DNA from: Paenibacillus sp. BSR1-1
Lineage (GTDB): Bacteria > Bacillota > Bacilli > Bacillales > Cytobacillaceae
Direction of reading: 5' to 3'
Length of the DNA: 64,000 nucleotides
NCBI RefSeq assembly: GCF_030403775.1
Contig: NZ_JAQMWQ010000006.1
Coordinates: forward strand, 186,001 to 250,000
In this document: in pieces, positions 45,285 through 54,526 of the stretch
Position numbering within the stretch: position 1 is the stretch's first letter
Layout of the letters: the number at the start of each line of letters is the position of its first letter
Made by a program: the position numbers and the translations under genes
Notes under the pieces: model-generated
Seen by the model: the letters and a program-made list of their open reading frames with translations, nothing else
Database searches by the model: none
What the model was told of the DNA's origin: nothing

Positions 45285-46829
45285 ATGCAAGCGTATACAC
45301 ACGAACCATTTACAAATTTCGCAGATGAAAAGAATATTAAAGCTTTTGAAGAGGCACTAGCATATGTCCAATCACAGTTAGGAACTCATTACCCAGTGGT
45401 CATTGGCGGTGAAAAGATTACGACCGAAGAAAAAATCGTTTCTATTAATCCGGCTAATAAAGAAGAGGTGATTGGCAGCGTTTCAATGGCAGATCAAGAA
45501 TTAGCGGAAAAAGCGATGACTGCGGCATTGACAGCTTTTGAAACTTGGAAAACATGGAAACCGGAGCACCGAGCTAATATCTTATTCCGAGCTGCTGCCA
45601 TCATGCGCCGCCGAAAGCATGAATTTTCTAGTTATCTAGTAAAAGAAGCAGGAAAGCCGTGGAAAGAAGCAGATGCTGATACAGCGGAAGCGATTGACTT
45701 CATTGAATACTATGGCAGACAAATGTTGAAAATCAAAGAGGGTGTACCAGTTCAAAGTCGTGCTGGGGAATATAACCAATTTAGCTATATACCACTAGGT
45801 GTCGGGATCATTATTTCACCATTTAATTTCCCATTAGCGATTATGGCAGGTACAACAGTGGCAGCAATTGTTTCTGGTAATACCGTTCTATTAAAGCCAG
45901 CAAACTCTACGCCGATTGTTGCTGCAAAATTTGTTGAGTTAATGCATGAAGCAGGGCTGCCAAGTGGTGTATTAAACTTTGTCCCAGGCAGTGGCGCAAA
46001 AATTGGTGATTATCTCGTGGACCATCCGAAAACACGTTTTGTATCTTTCACAGGTTCACGTGAGGTGGGCTGCCGTATTTATGAGCGTGCTGCCAAGGTA
46101 AATCCAGGACAAATTTGGTTAAAACGTGTAATTGCAGAAATGGGCGGTAAAGACACAGTGGTTGTCGATAATGATGCTGATTTAGATTTAGCTGCAGCAT
46201 CCATCGTTTATTCGGCTTTTGGTTTCTCAGGTCAAAAATGTTCTGCAGGCTCTCGGGCTGTCGTTCATCAGGATGTTTATGATGAAGTACTCGAAAAAGC
46301 TGTTGCCTTAACGAAACAACTTAAACTAGGAAACCCGGAATCTCTTGAAACTTATATGGGACCAGTAATTGATGAGAAATCGTTCAAGAAAATCATGAAC
46401 TATATCGAAATTGGTAAGGAAGAAGGCAGGCTCATGACTGGTGGAGAAGGAGACGACTCAACTGGTTATTACATTCAACCAACGATATTTGCGGATCTAG
46501 ATGAAAATGCCCGCCTGATGCAGGAAGAAATTTTCGGGCCGGTTGTGACATTCTGTAAAGCACGTGATTTTGACCATATGATGCAGGTTGCCAATAATAC
46601 AGACTATGGTTTAACAGGGGCATTAATCTCAAACAACCGCGAACATATTGAAAGAGCCCGCGCGGAATTCCATGTTGGAAACCTTTATTTTAACCGCACA
46701 TGTACCGGCGCAATTGTTGGTTATCAGCCATTTGGAGGATTCAATATGTCAGGAACAGATTCTAAAGCAGGCGGTCCTGATTACTTACTGCTTCATATGC
46801 AGGCAAAAACAACATCAGAAATGCTCTAA
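45285..46829 (+). CDS. rocA: 1-pyrroline-5-carboxylate dehydrogenase
   Basis: It oxidises glutamate semialdehyde/pyrroline-5-carboxylate to glutamate with NAD, late in arginine, ornithine and proline breakdown. The 514-residue aldehyde dehydrogenase has the NAD-binding [22 protein letters not shown], glutamate site [14 protein letters not shown], catalytic Cys in [10 protein letters not shown] and EEIFGPVV. The length is standard for RocA. AAAGGAGG precedes the ATG. It is the first gene after the sigma-54 promoter. Confidence 0.95.
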   Translation: MQAYTHEPFTNFADEKNIKAFEEALAYVQSQLGTHYPVVIGGEKITTEEKIVSINPANKEEVIGSVSMADQELAEKAMTAALTAFETWKTWKPEHRANILFRAAAIMRRRKHEFSSYLVKEAGKPWKEADADTAEAIDFIEYYGRQMLKIKEGVPVQSRAGEYNQFSYIPLGVGIIISPFNFPLAIMAGTTVAAIVSGNTVLLKPANSTPIVAAKFVELMHEAGLPSGVLNFVPGSGAKIGDYLVDHPKTRFVSFTGSREVGCRIYERAAKVNPGQIWLKRVIAEMGGKDTVVVDNDADLDLAAASIVYSAFGFSGQKCSAGSRAVVHQDVYDEVLEKAVALTKQLKLGNPESLETYMGPVIDEKSFKKIMNYIEIGKEEGRLMTGGEGDDSTGYYIQPTIFADLDENARLMQEEIFGPVVTFCKARDFDHMMQVANNTDYGLTGALISNNREHIERARAEFHVGNLYFNRTCTGAIVGYQPFGGFNMSGTDSKAGGPDYLLLHMQAKTTSEML

Positions 46830-46855
46830 GGCATGTAAATAAGGAGGAAAAGAAT

Positions 46856-48058
46856 ATGAACGGAACAACAACAAAATCAACGACAATTATTGAACAAACT
46901 CACAAATTCGGTGCAAATAATTATCATCCGCTGCCAATCGTAATTGCTAAAGCAGAAGGTGTATGGGTAGAAAATCCAGAAGGTAATCGTTACATGGATA
47001 TGCTTAGTGCCTATTCTGCCGTTAACCAAGGGCACCGCCATCCTAAAATTATTCAAGCATTAAAAGACCAAGCAGATAAAGTGACCTTAACATCTCGTGC
47101 CTTTCATAATGATCAGCTTGGACCATGGTACGAAAAAATTTGTAAGCTGACAAATAAAGATATGGCTCTTCCAATGAACACAGGAGCAGAAGCGGTTGAG
47201 ACAGCTCTAAAAGCTGCTCGACGCTGGGGTTATGATGTAAAGGGAATTACTGAAAATCAAGCTGAGATTATTGCTTGTACAGGAAACTTCCACGGCCGGA
47301 CAATGGGTGCTGTTTCATTATCCTCTGATCCTGAGTATAAGCGTGGATTCGGACCAATGCTTCCAGGAATTAAATTGATTCCTTATGGTGATCTTGAAGC
47401 GTTAAAGGCAGCAATTACCCCAAATACAGCAGCTTTCTTAATGGAACCAATTCAAGGTGAAGCTGGAATTCTCTTACCACCTGAAGGATTTTTAAAGGCA
47501 GCATCAGATTTATGTAAAGAAAACAATGTCTTATTTATTGCTGATGAGATCCAAGTTGGGTTAGCGCGTACAGGAAAAATGTTTGCCTGTGATTGGGAAG
47601 AAGTGGAGCCAGATATGTTGATCCTAGGAAAAGCACTAGGAGGCGGAGTGTTCCCAATTTCTTGTGTTGTGGCTAACTCTGATGTTTTAGGCGTCTTTAA
47701 CCCAGGTTCACATGGATCCACATTTGGCGGAAATCCACTTGCTTGCGCAGTTTCCCTGGCAGCATTAGATGTCATTGAAGAAGAAAAATTGGCGGAACGC
47801 TCTTTGGAACTAGGTAAATACTTCCTTGACCAATTAAAAACAATTAACAATCCGATGATTAAAGAAGTACGCGGTAAAGGCTTGTTTATCGGTGTTGAAT
47901 TAACAGAAGAAGCAAGACCATATTGCGAAAAATTAAAAGAAGAAGGCTTATTATGTAAAGAAACACATGATACCGTAATTCGCTTTGCGCCGCCGCTAGT
48001 CATTTCAAAAGAAGAAATCGACTGGGCCATTGCAAAAATTAAAGCAGTATTATCGTAA
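46856..48058 (+). CDS. rocD: ornithine aminotransferase
   Basis: It transfers the delta-amino group of ornithine to 2-oxoglutarate, producing glutamate semialdehyde for RocA. The 400-residue class-III aminotransferase has [46 protein letters not shown] and the PLP lysine in [17 protein letters not shown] lies upstream. It follows rocA by 26 bp. Confidence 0.95.
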   Translation: MNGTTTKSTTIIEQTHKFGANNYHPLPIVIAKAEGVWVENPEGNRYMDMLSAYSAVNQGHRHPKIIQALKDQADKVTLTSRAFHNDQLGPWYEKICKLTNKDMALPMNTGAEAVETALKAARRWGYDVKGITENQAEIIACTGNFHGRTMGAVSLSSDPEYKRGFGPMLPGIKLIPYGDLEALKAAITPNTAAFLMEPIQGEAGILLPPEGFLKAASDLCKENNVLFIADEIQVGLARTGKMFACDWEEVEPDMLILGKALGGGVFPISCVVANSDVLGVFNPGSHGSTFGGNPLACAVSLAALDVIEEEKLAERSLELGKYFLDQLKTINNPMIKEVRGKGLFIGVELTEEARPYCEKLKEEGLLCKETHDTVIRFAPPLVISKEEIDWAIAKIKAVLS

Positions 48059-48103
48059 TAATTTTTAAATAAACCATAACTTATAATACGACGGGGTGCC
48101 GAA

Positions 48104-49396
48104 ATGTCTGCTAACAAAGTGGTAGATGAAATTACGAAAGACCAGCAAAAAGAGCAAGAATCATTAAATTTATTTTTATCAACACAAACAGTCATCCAAA
48201 AAGCACTTAATAAATTAGGCTATACAACCGAAATGTATGAATTATTGAAAGAACCAATTCGTTTATTAACAGTTCGGATTCCGGTTCGAATGGATGACGG
48301 TTCGGTTAAAATTTTCACTGGATATCGCTCTCAGCATAATGATGCAGTGGGACCAACAAAAGGCGGCGTCCGCTTCCATCCTGAGGTAGACGAAGAAGAA
48401 GTAAAAGCTTTATCAATTTGGATGAGCTTAAAGTGCGGAATTACAGATCTTCCATATGGCGGCGGTAAAGGAGGTATTATTTGCGACCCGCGTAAAATGT
48501 CCTTCAGAGAGCTTGAAAGATTAAGCCGCGGATATGTTCGTGCCATTAGTCAAATTGTCGGTCCAACAAAAGATATTCCAGCTCCGGATGTCTACACGAA
48601 TTCGCAAATTATGGCCTGGATGATGGATGAGTACAGCCGTTTACGCGAGTTTGATTCACCAGGGTTTATTACTGGAAAACCGATTGTTTTAGGAGGATCA
48701 CAAGGCCGTGAAACTGCGACTGCCCGAGGCGTAACCATCTGTATTGAAGAAGCGGTCAAGAAAAAAGGTATCGAGCTAAAAGGGGCACGCGTTGTTATTC
48801 AAGGATTTGGGAATGCCGGAAGCTTCTTAGCGAAATTTATGCATGATGCCGGAGCAAAAGTTGTCGCTGTTTCTGACGTAAATGGTGCTGTTTACGATCC
48901 GAACGGATTAGATATTGATTACTTGCTCGATAGAAGGGACAGTTTCGGCTCTTTCTCACAATTATTTAAAAATACGATTACGAATAAAGAACTGCTTGAA
49001 TTAGACTGTGATATCCTTGTTCCTGCAGCCATTTCCAACCAAATTACGGCGGAAAATGCAGCGAATATTAAGGCATCCATCGTTGTGGAAGCGGCAAATG
49101 GACCAACATCACTTGAGGCAACAACAATTCTGACAGAACGTGGTGTCCTGCTTGTTCCAGATATTTTAGCAAGTGCCGGGGGTGTAACAGTCTCTTATTT
49201 TGAATGGGTGCAAAATAATCAAGGCTACTATTGGTCAGAAGAAGAAGTGAATGAAAAACTGGCAAAGGTTATGGTTGGTTCTTTTGAAAATATTTATCAA
49301 ACTGCTGAAACACACCAAGTAGATATGCGTTTAGCTGCTTATATGGTTGGTATTAAAAAAGTGGCCGAGGCATCAAGGTTCCGCGGCTGGGTATAA
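48104..49396 (+). CDS. rocG: NAD-type glutamate dehydrogenase
   Basis: It deaminates glutamate to 2-oxoglutarate and ammonia, the last catabolic step. The 430-residue protein has the substrate region GGVRFHP, KCGITDLPYGGGKGGI with catalytic lysine, APDVYTNSQIMAWMMDEY, and the NAD-binding VVIQGFGNAGSFLA. It is placed 45 bp after rocD in the same direction without a terminator, so it is probably part of the roc operon; in B. subtilis rocG is a separate unit. GGGGTG lies upstream of the ATG. Confidence 0.95.
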   Translation: MSANKVVDEITKDQQKEQESLNLFLSTQTVIQKALNKLGYTTEMYELLKEPIRLLTVRIPVRMDDGSVKIFTGYRSQHNDAVGPTKGGVRFHPEVDEEEVKALSIWMSLKCGITDLPYGGGKGGIICDPRKMSFRELERLSRGYVRAISQIVGPTKDIPAPDVYTNSQIMAWMMDEYSRLREFDSPGFITGKPIVLGGSQGRETATARGVTICIEEAVKKKGIELKGARVVIQGFGNAGSFLAKFMHDAGAKVVAVSDVNGAVYDPNGLDIDYLLDRRDSFGSFSQLFKNTITNKELLELDCDILVPAAISNQITAENAANIKASIVVEAANGPTSLEATTILTERGVLLVPDILASAGGVTVSYFEWVQNNQGYYWSEEEVNEKLAKVMVGSFENIYQTAETHQVDMRLAAYMVGIKKVAEASRFRGWV

Positions 49397-49482
49397 AAAC
49401 GTAAAATTTTTATGGTAACTTAACTTTCGCCTATTAGCAAAAACCGCAATGACGAACGAAATCATTATAGGAGTGAAAAAAT

Positions 49483-49737
49483 TTGCGAATGGTAATGGAA
49501 ACTATTTACAGTCCTTGTTCCGGCACCGTAGAAAAAGTTTTAACTAAAGAGAACAATCATGTGTATGAGTGGGAAAGATTGTTCTTAATTAAAACCCATA
49601 ATGGTAAGATTGAAGAGATTTCGATTGGCATAAGCGGTCATATTACATCGCTGCATGTAAAGCAGGGCCAAAGAGTTACCAAAGAAACTTCTCTAGCAAT
49701 TATTCAAGATGATCTATTAATTACAGGCAGTGATTAA
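49483..49737 (+). CDS. small lipoyl/biotinyl-like domain protein lacking the lysine
   Basis: This 84-residue protein folds, by pattern, as a biotinyl/lipoyl-like barrel: two similar halves (YSPCSGTVEKVLTKENNHVYEWERL and ISGHITSLHVKQGQRVTKETSL). The turn where a carrier would have its modified lysine (EAMKM or ETDKA) reads EEISIGISG, with no lysine, so it is unlikely to carry biotin or lipoate. Its role is unknown. The TTG start has AGGAGTG seven bases upstream. It lies between rocG and rocE and ends with its own terminator. Confidence 0.7.
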   Translation: MRMVMETIYSPCSGTVEKVLTKENNHVYEWERLFLIKTHNGKIEEISIGISGHITSLHVKQGQRVTKETSLAIIQDDLLITGSD

Positions 49738-49747
49738 AAAAAAGATG

Positions 49748-49779
49748 CTCTTCCCATTTTTTATGGGAAGAGTATTTTT
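49748..49779 (+). terminator. terminator at the end of the roc operon
   Basis: CTCTTCCCAT and ATGGGAAGAG pair around a T-rich loop and are followed by TATTTTTG. Confidence 0.85.
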
Positions 49780-49796
49780 GCATTCAAAGTGCAAAA
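49776..49796. promoter_or_regulatory. RocR-type activating palindrome for rocE
   Basis: TTTTGCA-TTCAAAG-TGCAAAA is a perfect 7-bp inverted repeat 70 bp upstream of the second -24/-12 promoter. The half-site TTTTGCA is shared with the site upstream of rocA, though the spacing of the arms differs. Confidence 0.55.
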
Positions 49797-49866
49797 TATT
49801 TATAAAATCTGCAAAAAAAATTGGCATAATTGTTCGAAAAATGTTCATAAATTAGGATTTAGAAAG

Positions 49867-49883
49867 TTGGCATAGAAATTGCA
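49867..49883 (+). promoter_or_regulatory. sigma-54 (-24/-12) promoter of rocE
   Basis: TTGGCATAGAAATTGCA keeps the GG and GC dinucleotides ten bases apart and matches the consensus at most positions. It precedes the permease gene by about 190 bp, so the mRNA has a long leader. A nearby TTGGCATAATTGTTCG at 49821 lacks the GC and was not counted. Confidence 0.82.
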
Positions 49884-50072
49884 TTTATATAAAGTAGAAA
49901 TAGTGATTAATTTAGAAAGATTTGGTCGTTGATAAATTTCGACAAATATTTTAATCTTTCATTTGTGACAGGAAGGTGTAAAACTTTCTATTACAAAAAT
50001 TATCCTATTTTATCATAATTCGTCTTAATTTTGAAAGCGTATTCTTCATCAAGGGAACAAGGAGGAAATTTA

Positions 50073-51515
50073 ATGAATTTACCGGAAAACAATGCATCAC
50101 ATGAATTACAAAGAACGATGAAGTCCAGACATCTGTTTATGATTTCACTTGGAGGAGTTATCGGATCAGGACTATTCCTTGGCTCAGGATATACGATTAG
50201 CCAAGCAGGACCAACAGGTGCCATTCTTTCCTATATTGTCGGCGGCTTAATCATGTTTTTGACCATGGTATGTCTGGGTGAACTATCCGTAGCCATGCCT
50301 GTCTCAGGGTCTTTCCAAACATATACGACTAAATTTATTGGACCAGGAACAGGTTTCGCACTTGGATGGCTATACTGGCTCGGGTGGTCTGTTACGGTTG
50401 CGCTAGAATTATTGTCTGCCGGTCAGCTTATGCAAAGATGGTTTCCTCATTCACCGATTTGGATTTGGTGTGCGATCTTTGCCATTTTATTATTTGCACT
50501 AAATGCACTTTCAGCAAAAGCGTTTGGGGAAGCAGAATTTTGGTTTTCCAGCATTAAAATTTTAGCCATTATTATGTTTATTGTTTTAGGCGGCGCTGCC
50601 ATGTTCGGTCTAATTCACATGAAAGGCGGACATGCTGCACCATTTTTATCTAATTTTACAGCACATGGGATTATGCCGCACGGATTCACTGCACTAATTG
50701 TTACCATGCTTGCGGTCAACTTTTCGTTCCAAGGGACCGAATTAATTGGTATCGCAGCAGGTGAAAGTGATGACCCGGAGAAAACCATTCCAAAATCAAT
50801 TAGACAAACGGTTTGGCGTACACTGTTCTTCTTCGTATTAGCAATCTTTGTAGTAGCTGGGTTAATTCCGATGGAAAAAGCGGGAGTTGTCGAAAGTCCA
50901 TTTGTTGTCGTTTTTGATAGTATCGGTATCCCTTATGCCGCTGATATTATGAACTTTGTTATTCTAACTGCCTTGCTATCTGTTGCGAACTCAGGTCTTT
51001 ATGCGGCAACACGTATGCTTTATGCGATGTCTAAAGAAAAAATGACCAGTCCAAAGCTCACAAAAGTAAGCAAAAGTGGAGTTCCACTTAACGCTTTATT
51101 TTTTACAATCGGTATTGCACTTTTATCCTTACTTTCAGGATTTTTTGCAGAAGAAACAGTCTTTATGTGGCTGCTCTCCGTAGCAGGATTAGGAGCACAA
51201 GTGGGATGGATTTCCATTACAGCTTCACAAATTGCTTTCCGGAGAAAGTTTATTCGCGAAGGCGGTAAAGTGGAAGATCTTAAATTTAAGACACCTTTTT
51301 TTCCACTTCTCCCGATTATTGCATTAGTCTTAAATGTTTCCGTTCTTGTAAGTCTAGCTTTCGACCCTGACCAAAGGCTGGCATTATATCTTGGAGTTCC
51401 GTTTGTGGCTGCTTGTTACTTGATCTATCATTTTAAAATTAAAAAGAATCGTGAACAGGATGGGACCGAAGAACAAGAACTTCAGCTTCAGGACAACAAA
51501 AAAATGATCATCTAA
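50073..51515 (+). CDS. rocE: arginine/ornithine amino-acid permease (RocE-like)
   Basis: This 480-residue APC-superfamily permease has 12 membrane segments, with [23 protein letters not shown] at its start and [25 protein letters not shown] in the middle. These match B. subtilis RocE and its relatives YvsH and LysP-like proteins; the RocR-type site and sigma-54 promoter support RocE. AAGGAGG precedes ATG 50073, whereas the frame's upstream start at 50031 has no ribosome site. It imports the arginine or ornithine used by the adjacent enzymes. Confidence 0.9.
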   Translation: MNLPENNASHELQRTMKSRHLFMISLGGVIGSGLFLGSGYTISQAGPTGAILSYIVGGLIMFLTMVCLGELSVAMPVSGSFQTYTTKFIGPGTGFALGWLYWLGWSVTVALELLSAGQLMQRWFPHSPIWIWCAIFAILLFALNALSAKAFGEAEFWFSSIKILAIIMFIVLGGAAMFGLIHMKGGHAAPFLSNFTAHGIMPHGFTALIVTMLAVNFSFQGTELIGIAAGESDDPEKTIPKSIRQTVWRTLFFFVLAIFVVAGLIPMEKAGVVESPFVVVFDSIGIPYAADIMNFVILTALLSVANSGLYAATRMLYAMSKEKMTSPKLTKVSKSGVPLNALFFTIGIALLSLLSGFFAEETVFMWLLSVAGLGAQVGWISITASQIAFRRKFIREGGKVEDLKFKTPFFPLLPIIALVLNVSVLVSLAFDPDQRLALYLGVPFVAACYLIYHFKIKKNREQDGTEEQELQLQDNKKMII

Positions 51516-51541
51516 TTGTTGATTGGAGCGCAAATCAACAG
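51516..51541 (+). repeat. 26-bp scar of the 133-bp repeat
   Basis: Immediately after the rocE stop codon, TTGTTGATTGGAGCG runs straight into CAAATCAACAG. These are the two ends of the 133-bp element with the interior missing. The join is at GGAGCG, a six-base sequence present near both ends of complete copies, so deletion between short direct repeats would produce exactly this form. Confidence 0.75.
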
Positions 51542-51553
51542 CCAATTTGTTAG

Positions 51554-51580
51554 ACCGCTTGGGATTCCAAGCGGTTTTTT
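51554..51580 (+). terminator. terminator of rocE
   Basis: ACCGCTTGG and CCAAGCGGT flank a four-base loop, with six T following. Confidence 0.85.
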
Positions 51581-51626
51581 GGATATTTCTATCCAAACTT
51601 CAAACAATAAAATTGAGGTGATAGAC

Positions 51627-51803
51627 ATGGGAGATTGGAATGAGCAGGCTGCTCCTAATAATAATTTGCCGCCAAAAACAATTCGGTCATCAGAAATGCT
51701 GTTGGGGGACAAAGCAAATCATGCGTTCAAAGAGGTATTATCAGATGGCGGTGAGCGAGACCAGTTCATTAAACGCCAAAAAAACGACCTAAAAATGAAA
51801 TAA
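51627..51803 (+). CDS. small unknown protein of 58 residues
   Basis: This is a short hydrophilic protein with no domain that I recognise (contains APNNNLPPKT and a Lys/Arg-rich C-terminus, RDQFIKRQKNDLKMK). GAGGTGAT six bases before the ATG and a terminator after it support a real gene. The larger open frame upstream to 51516 includes the repeat scar and terminator and is not coding. Confidence 0.6.
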   Translation: MGDWNEQAAPNNNLPPKTIRSSEMLLGDKANHAFKEVLSDGGERDQFIKRQKNDLKMK

Positions 51804-51814
51804 TAGAAAAAATC

Positions 51815-51846
51815 AGTGACGATAGAAAATTTCGTCACTATTTTTC
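51815..51846 (+). terminator. terminator of the 58-residue gene
   Basis: AGTGACGA and TCGTCACT pair around a nine-base loop, followed by ATTTTTC. Confidence 0.75.
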
Positions 51847-51875
51847 TTTACAAATGAATTGGAACGATGTAGAAT
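51847..51875 (+). promoter_or_regulatory. sigma-A promoter of the padR gene
   Basis: TTTACA (51847-51852) and TAGAAT (51870-51875) are 17 bases apart; a TG lies just before the -10 hexamer. Confidence 0.7.
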
Positions 51876-51882
51876 TTCTATG

Positions 51883-51901
51883 TACCTAATATTTCTAGGT
51901 A
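51883..51901. promoter_or_regulatory. palindrome at the padR transcription start (operator candidate)
   Basis: TACCTA-ATATTTC-TAGGTA lies where the transcript from the promoter at 51847 would begin, so a protein bound here would block it. PadR proteins commonly repress their own genes. A related TATATACCTAG occurs at 52893 ahead of the DUF4173 gene. Confidence 0.5.
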
Positions 51902-51910
51902 GGTGAGAAA

Positions 51911-52258
51911 ATGTTTAACCGCGAATTAGTGAAAGGCAGTACTTCGTTAATTTTATTGCAATTATTAAACGAGCGCGATATGTACGGCTATGAATTAGTG
52001 AAAGAGCTGGAACAGCGCAGCGATAATGGCTTGAGCGTGAAAGAAGGGACCTTGTATCCGGCTTTGCACAAACTGGAGAAGCAGGAGTATATTGAATGCT
52101 ATTGGCAGGAGCAAGAAAAAGGTCCCGCACGTAAATATTATCGAATTACAAATGCCGGAAAAGAACTGTTAGATGAGAAAACTCGCGAATGGCAGGATTT
52201 TGTTCAAGTTATGAATAAAGTAATTGGGAGATCGAAGCATGGAACGGTCAAAGAGTAG
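51911..52258 (+). CDS. PadR family transcriptional regulator
   Basis: This 115-residue winged-helix repressor has the family's [37 protein letters not shown] and [17 protein letters not shown]. PadR proteins sense membrane or antibiotic stress and often sit before DUF1700/HAAS membrane genes, as here: it overlaps the next gene by 20 bp. It probably represses itself and the next genes through the palindrome at 51883. Confidence 0.92.
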   Translation: MFNRELVKGSTSLILLQLLNERDMYGYELVKELEQRSDNGLSVKEGTLYPALHKLEKQEYIECYWQEQEKGPARKYYRITNAGKELLDEKTREWQDFVQVMNKVIGRSKHGTVKE

Positions 52259-52877
52259 GTTTCTTGATGAACTATCAAAAGGATTGATAAACCATAAAGA
52301 AAAAGAGAATATTCTTCTTGAATATGAATCCCATATTGAAGAAATCTTGGTTGAATCCTATGATTGTAATACTGAAGCTGAAATCTATAATAGAATTGTC
52401 TCCCGTTTGGGCAGTCCGGATGAGATTTCTGGCTTGTGGAATGAGGAGCTCTCGGTTACTCCTAGTAATATGAAATGGCTGTTCATTCTGTTAAATATCA
52501 TCTTTTTCGGTGGAGGAAGCTTATTAACATTAGCCCATAATCTTTATCAATGGGAATGGCTGTCTGCTATTTGGCGCCAATTAACTGCAATTCCTATTCT
52601 TATTGCCTTTTTATACATGTTATTTTGGGCATTGCTCGGATATGAAATCGGCAAAGGTTTTGGTCATAAGGGGAAAAACCTTTTAAGAAAAACGTTCTTA
52701 CTTTCTCTAATTCCAAACTTATTGTTAATGGTTCTGACAGTATTTGAAATCATACCTCATTCATGGTTTGCACCATTATTAACGAAAACATTTATTTTTG
52801 CTTGTATCATTTTTACCATTTTTCTTTATCCAATTAGCTGGTTTGGTTACCGCTGGGGAAGGAAAGCGTCGATATAA
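52239..52877 (+). CDS. HAAS/DUF1700-type membrane protein paired with PadR
   Basis: This 212-residue protein has an N-terminal helical HAAS-like segment ([33 protein letters not shown], about 5-65), then four hydrophobic segments. Such PadR-partner proteins are thought to regulate membrane-envelope systems; the precise role is unknown. Start ATG 52239 lies within the end of padR, eight bases from GGGAG. Confidence 0.8.
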   Translation: MERSKSRFLDELSKGLINHKEKENILLEYESHIEEILVESYDCNTEAEIYNRIVSRLGSPDEISGLWNEELSVTPSNMKWLFILLNIIFFGGGSLLTLAHNLYQWEWLSAIWRQLTAIPILIAFLYMLFWALLGYEIGKGFGHKGKNLLRKTFLLSLIPNLLLMVLTVFEIIPHSWFAPLLTKTFIFACIIFTIFLYPISWFGYRWGRKASI

Positions 52878-52946
52878 GCAGTTTTTTTTGAGTATATACC
52901 TAGTAAAACTATATATATAGAAAATCTACATAAAAGAGGGATGACG

Positions 52947-54407
52947 ATGGAAACAAAAATTAGTAAATCAGATTGGCTGTTTTTGGTTTTATGCTTACTG
53001 CTAGGTATTTTAGGGGAAGAAGCATTTTTCCAAGGTAAAATTGGCATTTCTTATTTTGTTTTTATTGCAGGTTTTTACACGGTATTTTTTTGGCGTTACC
53101 GCCGATACACTTTTTCTCATCAAAGAATAGGCTATCTGATTCTTTGTTGCATCTGGCTCCTGTCTGCAAGCTTTTTCTTGAACGACAACGAAGTTTTTTA
53201 TGGACTTAATTTAATGGCAATTCCTTGCTTTGTCATCTTTCATCTTGTTTTAGTCACCAGCCCGAAACAAATGAAGTGGAATCAACTTGGAATGATTCCA
53301 TATTTGTTTTCTATGCTTTTAGATTCAGTAAAATATAATGCGGCTTTTTCTAGTGTGTTTGCAAAGGGATTGAAACAAGGTGTTAACGAGGAGAAAGCCG
53401 TCATATGGAAAAAAGTACTTATTGGATTGGTCATTTCACTGCCCGTTTTATTTATCGTACTAAATTTACTCATGTCAGCTGATGTACAGTTTAAACGGAT
53501 GATAGGAGATATACCGGATTGGTTCAACGTCATCGATGTAGAAAGTATTTTTAGGGTTGTAGTTATACTCTTTTATACCGTTGGCTTTTTTGGATTCATG
53601 CAGATTCTTTCTAAAAAACAAATTAAAGTTATCAAACAGACCGTTAACGATCCAGGGTCCAAACTTGATTCAATTATTACCATTACGGTTTTAATTGTAA
53701 TCAATATGGTATATTTATTATTTACGATGGTTCAGTTTAAATATTTCTTCAGCGGTACTTTGCAAGGGGATTATACGTACGCAGAATACGCACGAAAAGG
53801 CTTCTTTGAACTATTGTTTGTAACGATGATCAATTTATCGATTACTGTAGTTGTCCTGACCGTCGTTAATCATGGTGTTAATTTTGTAAAGCGGTTTATG
53901 CAAATATTGCTTACCATTTTGGTATTGGCTAGTTTTATTATGCTCATATCTGCCTTTATGCGTTTAGGCATGTACGAGGACGCCTATGGATTCACCTTTA
54001 CCAGGATACTTGCCCATTCGTTCATGATATTCCTTGTTGTCATTTTCATGTATACGTTGGTCAAAGTTTGGGTTGAAAAACTGTCATTATTCCATTTTTA
54101 CTTTATTTCCTCTTTAATTTATTTCACAGCCATCACAGTTATTGACTTAGATAAAATGGTGGTAAAGGAGAATATGGATCGCTACAAGGAAAGCGGGAAG
54201 ATCGATATATACTATCTCAACGACCTTTCCTACACAGGTGTAATGGGATTGATTGACCTTTATGAAAAGGATAAATCGATAAAGGGACTAGAAGGAATAT
54301 TGATTGAACGGAAGCAGCAGGCCCTAACAGAAAATAACCCTTGGCAGTCCTATAATTTAAAAAGAGAGCAGACATTCGCTAAGCTTAAGAAGCTTGATTT
54401 GAACTAG
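52947..54407 (+). CDS. DUF4173 multi-pass membrane protein
   Basis: This 486-residue protein has about 11-13 hydrophobic segments. QFKYFFSGTLQGDYTYAEYARKGFFELL and the following segments match the DUF4173 family; a soluble C-terminal tail of about 70 residues begins after IDLDKMVVKENMDRY. Function unknown. The ATG at 52947 is six bases from AGAGGG; the ATG at 52941 abuts it. It may share PadR control through the TACCTA half-site at 52897. Confidence 0.75.
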   Translation: METKISKSDWLFLVLCLLLGILGEEAFFQGKIGISYFVFIAGFYTVFFWRYRRYTFSHQRIGYLILCCIWLLSASFFLNDNEVFYGLNLMAIPCFVIFHLVLVTSPKQMKWNQLGMIPYLFSMLLDSVKYNAAFSSVFAKGLKQGVNEEKAVIWKKVLIGLVISLPVLFIVLNLLMSADVQFKRMIGDIPDWFNVIDVESIFRVVVILFYTVGFFGFMQILSKKQIKVIKQTVNDPGSKLDSIITITVLIVINMVYLLFTMVQFKYFFSGTLQGDYTYAEYARKGFFELLFVTMINLSITVVVLTVVNHGVNFVKRFMQILLTILVLASFIMLISAFMRLGMYEDAYGFTFTRILAHSFMIFLVVIFMYTLVKVWVEKLSLFHFYFISSLIYFTAITVIDLDKMVVKENMDRYKESGKIDIYYLNDLSYTGVMGLIDLYEKDKSIKGLEGILIERKQQALTENNPWQSYNLKREQTFAKLKKLDLN

Positions 54408-54410
54408 AAA

Positions 54411-54450
54411 AAAAGCATGCAAAAAAAAAATTGCATGCTTTTCTTTTTTT
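54411..54450 (+). terminator. terminator of the DUF4173 gene
   Basis: AAAAGCATGCAA and TTGCATGCTTTT flank an A-run loop, followed by CTTTTTTTG. Confidence 0.85.
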
Positions 54451-54526
54451 GTGTAACTTTTTCAAAAATATTTCGTCTATCTAAATTGCGAATATTTTAA
54501 AAAGTTGATTTTTGTGGGGGGATGAA

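Noticed and set aside
49821..49837. Another -24/-12 promoter at TTGGCATAATTGTTCG
   Set aside because: The GC of the -12 element is missing at the required spacing; the site at 49867 is much better.
49938..49946. Spo0A-box-like TTCGACAAA in the rocE leader
   Set aside because: It lies downstream of the sigma-54 promoter and within the leader, with no second box; chance is the simplest explanation.
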